A stretch of 64,000 nucleotides of DNA, from the NCBI GenBank assembly GCA_039621445.1, contig CP154956.1, forward strand, positions 10,353,443 to 10,417,442, in the 5' to 3' direction. The position numbers and the translations under genes were made by a program. The DNA comes from Euglena gracilis. Its lineage: Eukaryota > Euglenida > Euglenophyceae > Euglenales. The notes beneath the pieces were generated by a model, which ran no database searches, was not told the DNA's origin, and saw only the letters and a list, made by a program, of their open reading frames with translations. This document shows positions 23,645 through 34,944 of this stretch, piece after piece (the stretch's first letter is position 1; the number at the start of each line of letters is the position of its first letter).

Positions 23645-25219
23645 GCCCCGAACCCTGTCCCTTGTGCCCGCCACGGCCACAGCCACCCCCGAGGCTGTCT
23701 GGGGATCCCCGCAGCCCTACGGGTGGCGAGTGGAGGTTCCTCCCCCCCCCCCCACCAGACTTTCCAGTTACCCCCACCCCAAATAACACGCACCCCCGGT
23801 GCGTTATTCGGGCACCCGAGCTGGAGACCCGGGGGGGGGGGGGTGTTTATTTCCGGAGACGCCGATTTTCAGGTCAAATTTTCCTTCGGGGCCTTCGGTG
23901 TGAAAGGAATCTCCTTTGAGCAGGTGCTATGGTGCGTGCGTCGGGTCGACCGCCCCCCACTTCCCAAGTTTAGGGGTCCGACCACCTCCCCCCCCCTACC
24001 AGGCCTTCCCGTACAGCCCCAGGCGACTCCCTCTGACCTCTGACGGGGTTTTGGCTGTCTGCATGCGTTCACCTTTTGACGTGTGAATGAATTTGTGCCT
24101 TCAAGTGCACAGAAATGTGTGCTCCTGGGGGCCAAAGCGCTGTCATTTATTCTCCATCCACCTGGATGCGTGATTGTCTCCCCTCTGTGCTGCCAGATTC
24201 ATTGCCCATCCGAAATTGTTGTCCCCCCCCAATCGTGGAAGCTTTGGGCCAGATGAAGTTGTCACCAAACCCTCTTGTCATGTCGGAAGCAGGCTTGTGC
24301 TTAGTCGGGTGCCTACCCCACGGGGGGGGTGCTAGGGGCAGGCACCCCATAGCACCCGATCTGACCCCCCCCGGGGGGCGTAGGGTTTTGGGGGTGCCTG
24401 CCCATAACAGGAACCCCCCTCCGACCCTGGCGCCGAAAGCGCCGGGGGCCCAGAAAAGGCCATTTTCAATGAAAATTTTCTGGGGCCCCCTGGACCCCTA
24501 TCCCCCCGGGGGGGGGGTGTGCCTGCCTGGGGCAGGCACCCTATAGCACCCACCCACCCACCTGGTTGGTGAGCACAAGCATGGTCGGAAGATTCACCTC
24601 CTATGTACCCCCCCTTCCCAAGCAACTGTCATTCCGAACCTGTCATCATGGGAACTTGTAATAGTTGTCAGGGTGACTTCTGACCTGGGCATGCATGTCG
24701 AAAAAAAAGCGCAGTGTGTCGATTAAAATAACCTCCTGGTCTGTGCACTGTGCAGTGGGAGGCGCAAACACGTTTTGTATGTGTGTGTGTGTGTGTGTTT
24801 CCCTAAGGTTCCTGCTGAAATTGAAAAATTGAATTTTTTCGACGCAGAAAAATTCCTAATTTTAACAACATATTTTCCATAAATCCAAAATTTTTGTCAA
24901 TTTTTTGTCATTTCTGCATGTTTTGGTCAAGCAAGCAAATTTTGCAAACGAATTTTTTGTGCAATGAAAGATTTTCTCAGTCCTCTCCCGCAAAGAAAAA
25001 TGTGTTTATCCCGCAGAGCTCCTGAAATAATTTGGATGCAAGCAATTTTTTTTGCGTTTTTTTTTGCAATTGATTGCAGTTTTTGCTTTATTTTGCGTCC
25101 TGTCTTTTTTTTCAAGGGTCGAATTGCGTCCTCCCCTCCTGCCCAATGAAAAGGAGGAATACACAGTGATACACATCCCGGCCGGAGGTGTCTCGTCCAT
25201 GGGAAAGCGTTCGGGCTGC
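23645..25219 (+). other. ClpB intron 1 (non-conventional, 1,575 nt)
   Basis: Begins GCCCCGAACC and ends AAAGCGTTCGGGCTGC. CCGAAC at +4 to +9 is the exact complement of GTTCGG ending at -6. These cuts give LDP|VVGRED; no GT-AG choice does. It contains a hAT-like MITE (24,290-24,583). Confidence 0.88.
24290..24583. mobile_element. hAT-like MITE, family 1
   Basis: 294 bp with a perfect 8-bp duplication GTCGGAAG at 24,282-24,289 and 24,584-24,591. Termini are CAGGCTTGTGCTTA on the left and the complement of CATGCTTGTGCTCA on the right. The interior is rich in C_nG_n palindromes and holds CTGGCGCCGAAAGCGCCGG. It is closely related to the copy at 43,740. Confidence 0.92.
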
Positions 25220-25308
25220 AGTGGTGGGGAGGGAGGACACCATCAAACGGTGCCTACAGGTGCTAAGCCGGCGGACAAAGAACAACCCCATCCTTATCGG
25301 GGAGCCCG
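25220..25308 (+). CDS. clpB: ClpB exon: D1 start to Walker A
   Basis: [20 protein letters not shown] then NNPILIGEP is the canonical start of D1 leading into Walker A. The exon starts with a single A completing the Pro codon of LDP and ends in phase 1 before a conventional G|GTGTGTG donor. The first G of the Walker A Gly codon is its last base. Confidence 0.97.
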
Positions 25309-27408
25309 GTGTGTGAATGCCGAAATGTTGCACCTACCCCCCCCCCCGGCAATCTGTCATGCCCGAGAACCAGGGCTATACAGGATTCCCCCCAATCCTA
25401 TTGGTGGTGGGCAGGCACCTATGGCCGACCAGGGCCGACCAGGGCCGACCAGGGCCGACCAGGGCCGACCAGGGCCGATTTGCATGTGGTTGGCCGACGG
25501 AAGGGGAATGGATGAAGGAATTCAGCAGCTTTCCCTCTGGACCAAGCACCTCTGATGATGGTGGGCGATGCAGGGCGATGCTGCCCCGGCAGCATCGACC
25601 GCGGGTTACCGCAGCCGACCGCAGCCGAACGCACCAGAACGTACCCGACCGCGCAACTTTTTTCTAATTGATGTCAATTTTTCAGTGAGAATGAGGAATT
25701 AGGCTCATTTTTATCGAGATTTTGAGATTTTTCTGGCTCATCTGGCTCATGTTGTCACTTTTGGCTGCTTTTGGTCGCTTTTGGCCATTTTAGGTCGCTT
25801 TTGCCCCCTATTGGCCCATTTGTCACCATAATTCACCAATTTTGACCTATTTTGACCATTTTTGGCCATTTTTTTGCGCACTTCTTGTAGTTTTGGGCCA
25901 TTTTGTCCTGCTCTTGGGCCATTTTTGACCATTTAAAGCCATTTTCGGCCTTTTTTTGTTATTTTGCCCATTTTTTTTTGGTCTCTTTTTGGTCCAATTT
26001 GACCATTTTTGAGCATTTTGCGCCAGGTGCAGCTTCTGGATTTGCAAAAACAGTGGCCAAAACAGCTTTTCTTTGGCCTTTGCCCACTTTTGGCCATTTT
26101 TAACCATTTTCAGCCGACCGCAGTCGCTGATTTGGCAAATATTGGGCTAATTCGGGTCAATATGAGCATATTTTATGGCATTTTGGCCATTTTGTGCTCT
26201 TTTGGTAATTTTGGGTCATTTTTCACAATCTTTTTTTCTGTGACGGATACCCCCACCTATGGCCGACTATTTGCCGACCAGGGCCGACCAGGGCCGACCA
26301 GGGCCGACCAGGGCCGACCAGGGCCGACCAGAGCACCAAAATGGGAAGTGACCATAGGTGCCTGGTGGTGGGGGGGGGTTCGACCACCCCCTCTCCCTTC
26401 CAATATTTCTGGGGGCGCTGATCGTTAGGTCATATTTTTCCTTCGGTGCCGAAGGTTTTTTTCTTGTGTGTGCGGGTGCCATGGAGGCTGGGGGTCGCCC
26501 TCTCCCCTCCTGATGAGGTCGGCCCCCCACCAGGCTTTCCTGTACAGCCCTGCCAAGAATCCGCCAGGGTCCTGCTGGGAAACTGCCACGGTCCCTGTCA
26601 CTTGCCAACCTGCCAGTGTAGGAAGTCGTCAACGTCCTTAGTACTGGCCAATCTGTCAGGGTCATTTTCCGTGAAATTGCCCCCCCATCCCGAGAATCCG
26701 ACCCTGACTGGACTGACCTGGGGGGGGGCAAAGATTCTGTCTCAGCTCGCTCCATGGATGAAACTGCTGGCTGACCCCCCCCCCCCGAAGGGGTCAGGGG
26801 GTCCAACCACCTGGGCAAGGGCAAGGGCAGAGAATGTTTGGCACACCGCGCTTGAAAAATTAGGAAATGCTCCAAATGGTTCCAAATGGTCTTCCTGAGG
26901 GTTTTGGGGAATTACACCTCAAAATTTTTTCTGACAATAATCCAACCCAGTTTTTTTTTACTGGGATTTTGAAATTTTTTTCCAGCCGGATGAACCCCGG
27001 AACCACCTGGGAATCCTTTTGAGGTGCCCCCCCCCCCCCCCCCGGGACTGGCCAAACCTCCGTACAGGTGTTCTCCGGCCAGGGGGTGGTCATTAGACAT
27101 AAGGTGGTAAATACACCCCCCGGGAAACTTTCCTCCCTGGGAACTGTCCTCTTCTTCCCATATCCGCTGATCTGTCCTCATAGAGATTTGTCTCCTCCCT
27201 TGTACCCGCTGATCTGTCCTTAGAAGCCTGTCTCCTACCTGTGTACTGGCTGATTTGTCTGGAGACAGTTTCCCGGGCAGGTAGGGGAGTAAAAAAAAAA
27301 ACCCTTTTTGACAGAGAACAAGGAACTGCTGCGTTGAACATGCCGAAAACCGACAAAACGCTGCGGCCGCCCAACTGGCCGGCCGCTCAACCGTCTGCCT
27401 CGACGCAG
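25309..27408 (+). other. ClpB intron 2 (GT-AG, 2,100 nt)
   Basis: Starts GTGTGTGAA, ends CGACGCAG. It contains the 953-bp element at 25,412-26,364, T-rich blocks of recurring TTTTGGCCA, and C-runs near 27,029. Confidence 0.9.
25412..26364. mobile_element. hAT-like element, family 3, with GGGCCGACCA repeats
   Basis: 953 bp with a perfect 8-bp duplication GTGGTGGG at 25,404-25,411 and 26,365-26,372. Perfect 13-bp terminal inverted repeats read CAGGCACCTATGG and CCATAGGTGCCTG. Short tandem runs of GGGCCGACCA lie just inside both ends (about 25,425-25,480 and 26,272-26,332). The middle is T-rich TTTTGGCCATTTT low complexity. No transposase is seen. Confidence 0.92.
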
Positions 27409-27525
27409 GGGTGGGCAAGACGGCCATCGTGGAGGGGCTGGCGCAGAAGATCGTGCGCAAGGAGGTGCCGGACTCCATCAAGGGCAAGCAGGTGTACAGC
27501 CTGGACCTCGCCGGCCTCGTCGCGG
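27409..27525 (+). CDS. clpB: ClpB exon: D1 Walker A
   Basis: [20 protein letters not shown] followed by [20 protein letters not shown] completes Walker A GEPGVGKT and the following helix and strand. The Lys and Thr that bind ATP phosphates are present. Acceptor CGACGCAG|GG; donor G|GTGTGTCC, phase 1. Confidence 0.98.
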
Positions 27526-28179
27526 GTGTGTCCCCGGACATTGGTTTTTCGCAGACTGCGCGGGCGAGGGTGTCCCCTCCCCTAGGGGATCCTACCACCC
27601 CCTCAACTGCCCGTTGTCGAACCCTGGGCAACCCCCAAAGACCCTGATCGCGTAAAGTTTTTATTTGAACGACCGAATCAAATGATGGGGTTAACGCTTA
27701 CACCATTGCCATTTTGGAAGATTGTCGCCTCGTATCTACCCCCCCCCTCCAAGGCATCTGTCATAACGAGCAGTGCCGAATGAAAGACCAAAGAAGTCCT
27801 CCCACATTCCGGAGTTCGTTACAAGTCATGTCTGACCCTTATGGGATTTTTCCAAATGAACTGTTTCAAACTTATTTTCTCAACGTGTATTCACATTTTT
27901 TTTTGTTAAGCTTCCGTGGTTATTGCGTGTGGAAGGATCATGCATTCATTTTATTCAAATGGGTTTAAACCCCTGCATTGTGTGGGGCACATCAGGGCCC
28001 TTAAGATTATTTTGTGTGGTTTAGATTCAAATTCCCCAACTGAACAGCAATGCATTTTCCGAACGTTGTGGTCCCTCTGTCCTGTGTCAAAATGTTGAAC
28101 AGAACATAAAATGACAAATGTCACCCTTTCCAGGCATCCCAAACCTCCCTTGGCTTGCACCTGCCCTGTCACACCCCAG
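27526..28179 (+). other. ClpB intron 3 (GT-AG, 654 nt)
   Basis: Starts GTGTGTCCCC, ends CACCCCAG. Mostly unique AT-rich sequence with a short C-run near 27,738. No element recognised. Confidence 0.9.
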
Positions 28180-28252
28180 GGGCCAAGTTCCGGGGCGAGT
28201 TCGAGGAGCGGCTGAAGGGGGTGCTGAAGGACGTAACAACGGACGAGAATGC

Positions 28253-28285
<33 letters not shown>

Positions 28286-28339
28286 GGGGGCCGGCGCCGC
28301 GGAGGGCTCCATCGACGCCTCCAACATGCTGAAGCCCAG
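28180..28339 (+). CDS. clpB: ClpB exon: D1 pore loop and Walker B
   Basis: [20 protein letters not shown], then [20 protein letters not shown] and DASNMLKP. It carries the D1 pore loop, Walker B (ILFIDE, catalytic Glu present) and the conserved DA.NMLKP. The usual pore-loop Tyr of AKYRGEFEER is Phe here, so the aromatic contact is kept. Donor AG|GTGTGTGC, phase 2. Confidence 0.98.
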
Positions 28340-29617
28340 GTGTGTGCGACGCCCGGGCATTGTCCAAGGCGTCATTTTTAATTTTATAATTTTAAATATA
28401 AATACATATAATATAATATATTGTATAAATATATTAAATGGCAGTTGAATTCTATTTGGCCCGGGGGGGGGGGGGGGGGGGGGGGGGGGGTTTTTTGGGG
28501 GCGGGGGGGGGGGGGGGGGGGGGGCAAGTAGAATCTCCATGGGGGTCCGCGAAAAATTTTGGGTTATGAAATTTTGGGTTTGGGTTATGATGGATTAGGG
28601 GTAAGGTTAGGAGTTCGGCTTAACTTCAGGCCTAACTTATAGACGGGTGTTAGGTGTACAACTTAGGCCTAAAGTTCGGCCGAACTCCGAACCCCAACCC
28701 CTCCATCCATACACAATAAATTATTGGACCCCCTGGATATTCTACTTACCCCCCCGGGGGGGGGCGGCAAATTGAATTCAGCTGCTTTTTAAATAATTTT
28801 TTTTCAGTTTTATAAGGTGTTTTTAAGGTTTATAAGGCATTTCTTTATCTTTCAGGCGTCTAATCAAGGGAAGTTTCCAAGGGAAATGGCCATTCCAGCA
28901 TCGAACGGAGTCCAAAATCAAAAAAAAACCCATTTTTTCAGATAGGCAATGTTCCATTGATGCCAGAAAAAATTTTCCCGGAGTTGTGTTGTTTGTGCCG
29001 AGGTTTTTCATTTTCCGCGCGCATTTTCGAAATTTTCTCAAAATGAAAAAACATCATTTTTTTTTCATGTGTTTTTGGTTGTTTCAGGCATTTTGGCCAC
29101 AATTTTCAAGGCTGTTTTTTTAAGGCGCCTTAAAAAAAAACCCTGGTTTTGTGCTGCCATTTTTGAGCGATTGCTGCCACATTTACATTTGCCCCCCCCC
29201 CCCCGAACTTGGACCTTGGGTTTGGCTGGTGTGGCCTCGAACGCCATTTTCCGAGTTTTCAACAATTTTCATCCCTTTCTCTTTAAAGCTGTTCACATAC
29301 ATGCCAGAGATGGACAGTTCTGCATTTTCGGTGATGTTTGCTGTGTGTGTGTGTGTTTGTGCGTGTTTGTGAATATGTGTGTGTGTGTGCTTGTGTGTAT
29401 GGGTGTGTTGCGTGTGCGTGGGTGTGTGTTTGTGTGTATGGTTGTGTGCGTGCGCATGCGCGCGTGTGCGGGTGTGCCTTTGTGCGCACATACGCATGCT
29501 GCATGCTGCGTGTGTATGTTGCTTGGGCTTGTTTTATTTTTAAAAAAAAGATTTAGGGTACGGAAAAATGGGTACCCACCCCGCCATATGCACCCCCCTC
29601 CCCCCCCCTCCCACCAG
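28340..29617 (+). other. ClpB intron 4 (GT-AG, 1,278 nt)
   Basis: Starts GTGTGTGCGA, ends CCACCAG. Contains two long G-runs (28,463-28,524), T-rich stretches and a TG/CG-rich tract (29,338-29,510). No gene within. Confidence 0.9.
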
Positions 29618-29744
29618 CCTGGCCCGGGGGGAGCTCCACTGCATCGGCGCCACCACCCTGGACGAGTACCGGAAGTACATCGAGAAGGACGCGGCACTGG
29701 CACGGCGGTTCCAGCACGTGCTGGTGACGGAGCCCTCCGTGCAG
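29618..29744 (+). CDS. clpB: ClpB exon: D1 sensor-1 region
   Basis: [20 protein letters not shown], then [20 protein letters not shown] and VQ. It includes sensor 1 (GATT) and the arginine finger region (ARRFQ), all conserved. Acceptor CCACCAG|C completes Ser of KPS. Donor CAG|GTTGTG, phase 0. Confidence 0.98.
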
Positions 29745-29914
29745 GTTGTGGGGATGGATATGGGGCGGTTGTTGTGATTAGTGTGCGGCTATCACCATCA
29801 AGGTGGCTTTTGACCTTCCCAGAATTTTTCTGTAGTTCGTGGATTTGCTGCATGTCTTGTTTCATCGAGATTGGCACGAATGATGTGCATTTTTTGGTTT
29901 GTTTGGTGAAGTCT

Positions 29915-30090
<176 letters not shown>

Positions 30091-30143
30091 GCAAATGTGA
30101 CAGCAACGCCAACACCAACACGAGGGGGGGGGTGAAGACTGCC

Positions 30144-30240
30144 CTGACTGACTGACTGACTGACTGACTGACTGACTGACTGACTGACTGACTGACTGAC
30201 TGACTGACTGACTGACTGACTGACTGACTGACTGACTGAT
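30144..30240. repeat. (CTGA)n microsatellite
   Basis: About 24 uninterrupted CTGA tetranucleotides ending at GATTCAGG. Confidence 0.97.
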
Positions 30241-31213
30241 TCAGGTCAAAAATATCAGAAATGCATTGAGGAGCCCCCGCCTGTCAATTGAATCTCTCCG
30301 AGCTTTGTTCTGGGTTTTTTGGGGGATTGCTGATGGCGGAGGGGGGTGTTTGATGGACAGAGGATGGCTGCAGCAGGATTTATGTGACCCTGGTGCGCAA
30401 CCTTGCTGATTCTGGATGCTGTCCAAGATCGGATGGGGGTGTTGTACAAAAAAGCTGTGAGAAACCTTTTAACGAAATTCTGTCCAGAGTTTTTTCAAGC
30501 TGATTAAATTCAAAATATTCCTTGCATTTTAAGCATCCCTGCCATATGTCTTCTTGTCTTCAATTCCTCCATTCCGAATCTCCCCCAGGTTTTGTAACTC
30601 CCCAAATAAGATACCCCCCCCCTGCCGGAGCTTTCGACTTGAGCTGCCCAAACAATATGCCTCTGCTGTCTCCGAGAGGGAAATCCAGCAAAACGGAGAA
30701 TCATCAATTTCCCTCCAAAAAGCATATTTCGGCAAAATGAAACAATAAAATCCAGGCATCAAAATAAGATATAAAATGAGATAAAACACAAAATGTAAAA
30801 TAAGGTGTCAAATTGACGTGTTCAAATGTTAAAAAAATCAGGGAAATGTGTATTTTTATACTTTAAACATTTGCCCAAAAGGCGCACCCCAAATAATCTC
30901 CCCACCCTGGCTCCGAACTTCGGATGCCCCCCTGTGTATTTTTTGGGTGGGTCACCCTCCCTTTTTATCCGGACCACGTCATGCGTTCGTTTAAACCCTG
31001 TGCTACCCCACACGTCAGGATGAGTTTTCGAAAGTGGGTGGGTGGATATGGGCTGGTAGTCAATCTATGGTTTGGATTCGGGGGTGGTGGCTCATAAATG
31101 ATTGTGTGTCCCAGACACGGCTTTAACCTGGCTGAAGTGTGCGTTAGGAAAGGGGACATCCCTAATTTAGAGATAGGGTGTAGGTGGGGTCGCTGAGCTC
31201 TTATCCCTGGCAA

Positions 31214-31215
<2 letters not shown>

Positions 31216-31246
<31 letters not shown>
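31216..31246. repeat. Poly(C) run of about 31 nt
   Basis: Uninterrupted C-run. Downstream sequence to about 31,430 (TCGCGAGC.ACTGGAT... CGCGCGAAGG) recurs at about 32,085-32,230, so this is a boundary of a duplicated block. Confidence 0.9.
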
Positions 31247-31248
<2 letters not shown>

Positions 31249-32230
31249 GTCGGGGCCACCAGGAGAACCGACGGGATTATCACCATGATCCTGGCCCGGT
31301 TCCCGGAATTTTTTTTTCAGTCGCGAGCAACTGGATTTCTAGTTTCCGAATCACCTGGGTTTGACCCCCAACTCCCCGCCAGGCCCGGGTTATTCACGCG
31401 CGAAGGGGGTAGGATCGGCCCACCCCCCTGGATAAGCCCCCCCCCTTTGTACTCTGCCATTTTGGGCCCAAAAATGTCAATTTTTCGATTTCAATTTTTT
31501 AAAATGTCTCCAAAATGAAGCCAAATCAAAGGAAATGTCCGGAGACCTAATTTGAAGCCTTTGGAACGCCCCATCTACTGGTATTTTGATTTCCCCGTAA
31601 TTCCCCACCTAGTCCGAGATACGGCTGTTTTTTTCGGCCAATTTGGGCCATTTTGTACATTTTTCCACTGTTCGACTTCAGTTTTCGGCCAAAAAAGTCG
31701 AAAAAAATCGAAAAAAAAATTGCCCGAAACGATATTTTTGGCCTCCCGGACCGGAAAAACTGTTTTTGAGCCGAAAATGAGCGGTCAAAAACGGGTCAAA
31801 AAAAGTCGGAAAAAAAACGAAAAAAATTTTTTTTGCCCGAAACGATGTTTTTTTTGGCCTCCCGGACCCGGAAAACGTGTTTTTTGAGCCAAAAACGATT
31901 GTGTTTTTGACCCCCTGGCCTCCGGTTTCGGGCACAAAAGCCTTGCATTTCAGTCAAAAGTGCTCCATGGAGTGGGCCGGTTTATATGAGGGGGTCGCTG
32001 AGCTCTTATCCCTTTATGGGTAAGAGCGAAGCTTACCACTTGGGGAAATCCCCCCCCGAACCCCCCCCTCGGGGCCACCTCGGGAACCGGCGGATTATCA
32101 CCATGATCCCGGCCCCGTTCCCGAAAAAAATTTTTTTCAGTCGCGAGCGACTGGATTCCTAGTTTCCGAATCACCTGGGTTTGACCCCCAACTCCCCGCC
32201 AGGCCCGAGTTATTCACGCGCGAAGGGGTC
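31241..32230. repeat. Duplicated block flanking the composite element
   Basis: Two direct copies of about 150 bp (31,255-31,430 and 32,080-32,230) share CACCATGATCC.GGCCC, TCGCGAGC.ACTGGAT and AACTCCCCGCCAGGCCCG. Between them (31,680-31,930) is an inverted copy of the AACGCTCGTTTT repeat that forms the tandem array downstream. Confidence 0.8.
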
Positions 32231-32344
32231 CAAACTGGGTAGGATTCGCCAACCAGGTTTTGAATAGTGCTGAGCTCTTGATAAGCGCGCACCCACCCCT
32301 TCATTGACCCCTCCATACGTACCGGCACACCCCAAGGAGCTCTT

Positions 32345-33440
32345 TTGACTGAAATCCATGTGTTTTGTGCCAGAAACAAGGCGCTGGGGGGTCGAAAAAC
32401 GCTCGTTTTTCGGCTCAAAAACAGTTTCTCTGGGTCCGGGAGGCCCAAAGACATCGTTTCGGGCAAAGAAAGTTTTTTCGATTTTTTTCGATTTTTTTGA
32501 CCCGGTTTTGACCCAAAGTCAATGGGTCGGCGGCCCAAAACGGGGCGCCAGCCGGACGAAAAACGCTCGTTTTGGGCTCAAAAACAGTTTTTCCGGGTCC
32601 GGGAGGCCAAAAAACATCGTTTCGGGCAAAAATTTTTTTTTCGATTTTTTTCGACTTTTTTGACCCAGTTTTGACCCAAAGTCAATGGGTCGGCGCTGGC
32701 GGGTCGAAAAACGCTCGTTTTCGGCTCAAAAACAGTTTTTCCAGGTCCGGGAGGCCAAAAAAACATCGTTTCGGGCAAAAAATTTTTTTCGATTTTTTCG
32801 ACTTTTCCGACCCGGTTTTGACCCAAAGTCAATGGGTCGGCGGTCCAAAACGGGGCGCTGGCGGGTCGAAAAACGCTCGTTTTGGGCTCAAAAACAGTTT
32901 TTCCGGGTCCGGGAGGCCAAAAAACATCGTTTCGGGCAAAAAAATTTTTTCGATTTTTTTCGACTTTTTTGACCCAGTTTTGACCCAAAGTCAATGGGTC
33001 GGCGCTGGCGGGTCGAAAAACGCTCGTTTTCGGCTCAAAAACAGTTTTTTTCCGGGTCCGGGAGGCCAAAAAACATCGTTTCGGGCAAAAAAAATTTTTT
33101 CGATTTTTTTCGACTTTTTTGACCCGGTTTTGACCCAAAGTCAATGGGTCGGCGGCCCAAAACGGGGCGCTGGTGGGTCGAAAAACGCTCGTTTTCGGCT
33201 CAAAAACAGTTTTTCTGGGTCCGGGAGGCCCAAAGACATCGTTTCGGGTAAAAAATTTTTTTCGATTTTTTTCGACTTTTTTGACCCGGTTTTGACCCAA
33301 AGTCAATGGGTCGGCGGCCCAAAACGGGGCGCTGGCGGGTCGAAAAACGCTCGTTTTCGGCTCAAAAACAGTTTTTCTGGGTCCGGGAGGCCAAAAAACA
33401 TCGTTTCGGGCAAAAAAAATTTTTTCGATTTTTTTCGACT
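32345..33440. repeat. Seven-unit tandem array, alternating ~163/148-bp periods
   Basis: GCTCG of the motif AACGCTCGTTTT occurs at about 32,401, 32,565, 32,713, 32,875, 33,022, 33,187 and 33,349, giving steps of 164, 148, 162, 147, 165 and 162. The longer units contain an extra CCAAAACGGGGC block. The unit contains self-complementary GTCGAAAAA/TTTTTCGAC tracts. Inverted single copies lie at 31,680-31,930, 33,840-34,120 and 39,405-39,870. Confidence 0.9.
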
Positions 33441-34127
33441 ATTTTGGCCGAAAACGGCCAAGTCGAACAGAAGGAAAAGTGTACAAAACGGCCATCTGTG
33501 CCGAAAACGCCCGTATCTCGGGCTAGGCGGTGAGTTGCGGGGAAACCAAAATCCCAGTAGATAGAGCGTTCCAAGGGCTTCAATTTAGGTCTCTGGACAT
33601 TTCCTTTGATTTTGCAACATTTTCGAGAAATTTTGAAAACATCGATTTTTTGACCCCCCCACCCCCCGAAAACGGCGAACAGAGGGAAAAGTGTACAAAA
33701 CTGCCATCTGCGCCGAAAACGCCCGTATCTCGGGCTAGGCGGGGAGTTGCGGGGAAATCAAAATATCGGTGGATGGGGCGTTCCAAGGGCTTCAAATTAG
33801 GTCTCCGGACATTTCCTTTGATTTGGCTTCATTTTGGAGATATTTTGAAAATTTTCGGCCAAAAAAAATCGAAAAAAATCGAAAAAATTTTTTTTGCCCA
33901 AAACGATGTTTTTTAGCCTCCCGGACCTGGAAAAACTGTTTTTGAGCCGAAAATGAGCGTTTTCGACCCACCAGCGCCCCGTTCTGGGCCGCCAACCCAT
34001 TGACTTCGGGCCAAAACCGGGTCAAAAAAGTCGAAAAAAATTGAAATTTTTTTTGCCCGAAACGATGTTTTTTGGCCTCCTGGACCCGGAAAAGGGGTTT
34101 TCGAGCCGAAAACGAGCGTTTTTCGAC

Positions 34128-34410
34128 CATAATGGCCATCATGGCCCGTGATGGCCATGATGCGCATCATGAGCGGTGATGCCAATCATGGGTCATAATG
34201 TGCCCATGATGACCATCATGACCAATGATGGCCATCATGACACATGATGGCCATCATGACCCATGATGCCCATCATGACCAATGATGGCCATCAGGACCA
34301 ATGATGGCCATCAGGACCAATGATGGCCATCATGACCAATGATGGCCATCATGACCCATGATGGCCATCATGACCAATGATGGCCATCATGACCCATGAT
34401 GCCCATCATG
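34128..34410. repeat. CATCATGACCAATGATGGC array, copy 1
   Basis: About 14 degenerate 18-20-bp units built from ATGATGG, CCATCAT and GACC(A/C)A. Each unit is partly self-complementary (CCATCAT/ATGATGG). Related arrays lie at 34,638-34,740, 36,970-37,190 and 39,025-39,400. Confidence 0.88.
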
Positions 34411-34411
34411 A

Positions 34412-34860
34412 CCCCTGGATGCTCATGAGCATCCTTGAGTGTCGCTCGAGGATGCTCATGAGCATCCTTGAGCGACGCTCGAGGATGCTCATGAGCATCC
34501 TTGAGCGTGCTCAAGGATGCTCATGAGCATCCTTGAGCATGCTCAAGGATGCTCGCTAAGCCCCCCCCTCGAGGGGGGGGGGCTTAAAAACGCTCAAGGA
34601 TGCTCAAGCTTGAGCGCTCGAGCTTGAGCATCCGGCATCAGGGGTCATGATGGGCATCATGACCATCATGGCCATCATTGGTCCTGATGGCCATCATTGG
34701 TCCTGATGGCCATCATTGGTCATGATGGGCATCAGCTTGAGCGACCTCGAACGACCTCCGATGACGCTCGAGGATGCTCATGAGCATCCTCGAGCAGCAC
34801 TCGAGGATGCTCATGAGCATCCTTGAGCGACCTTGAGCGATATCTCGAGCATCCTCCAAC
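34412..34860. repeat. GGATGCTCATGAGCATCC hairpin array, copy 1
   Basis: The perfect 18-bp palindrome GGATGCTCATGAGCATCC recurs, separated by TTGAGC(G)..GCTCGA spacers that are themselves near-palindromic. A CCCCCCCTCGAGGGGGGG palindrome lies near 34,562-34,582, and a short CATCATGACC block interrupts at 34,638-34,740. Confidence 0.9.
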
Positions 34861-34944
34861 TGTCATGCTTGCATGTATTACAGGACCACAAATAAAACAC
34901 ATGTCCCCCAAAACGACTTGGGGGACATGTTGGGGGATGAGGAA

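Noticed and set aside
32572-33564. 330-codon open frame with KTSFRAK and FFDFFDPV repeats
   Set aside because: It follows the tandem DNA repeat, is matched by open frames on the other strand and has low-complexity composition.
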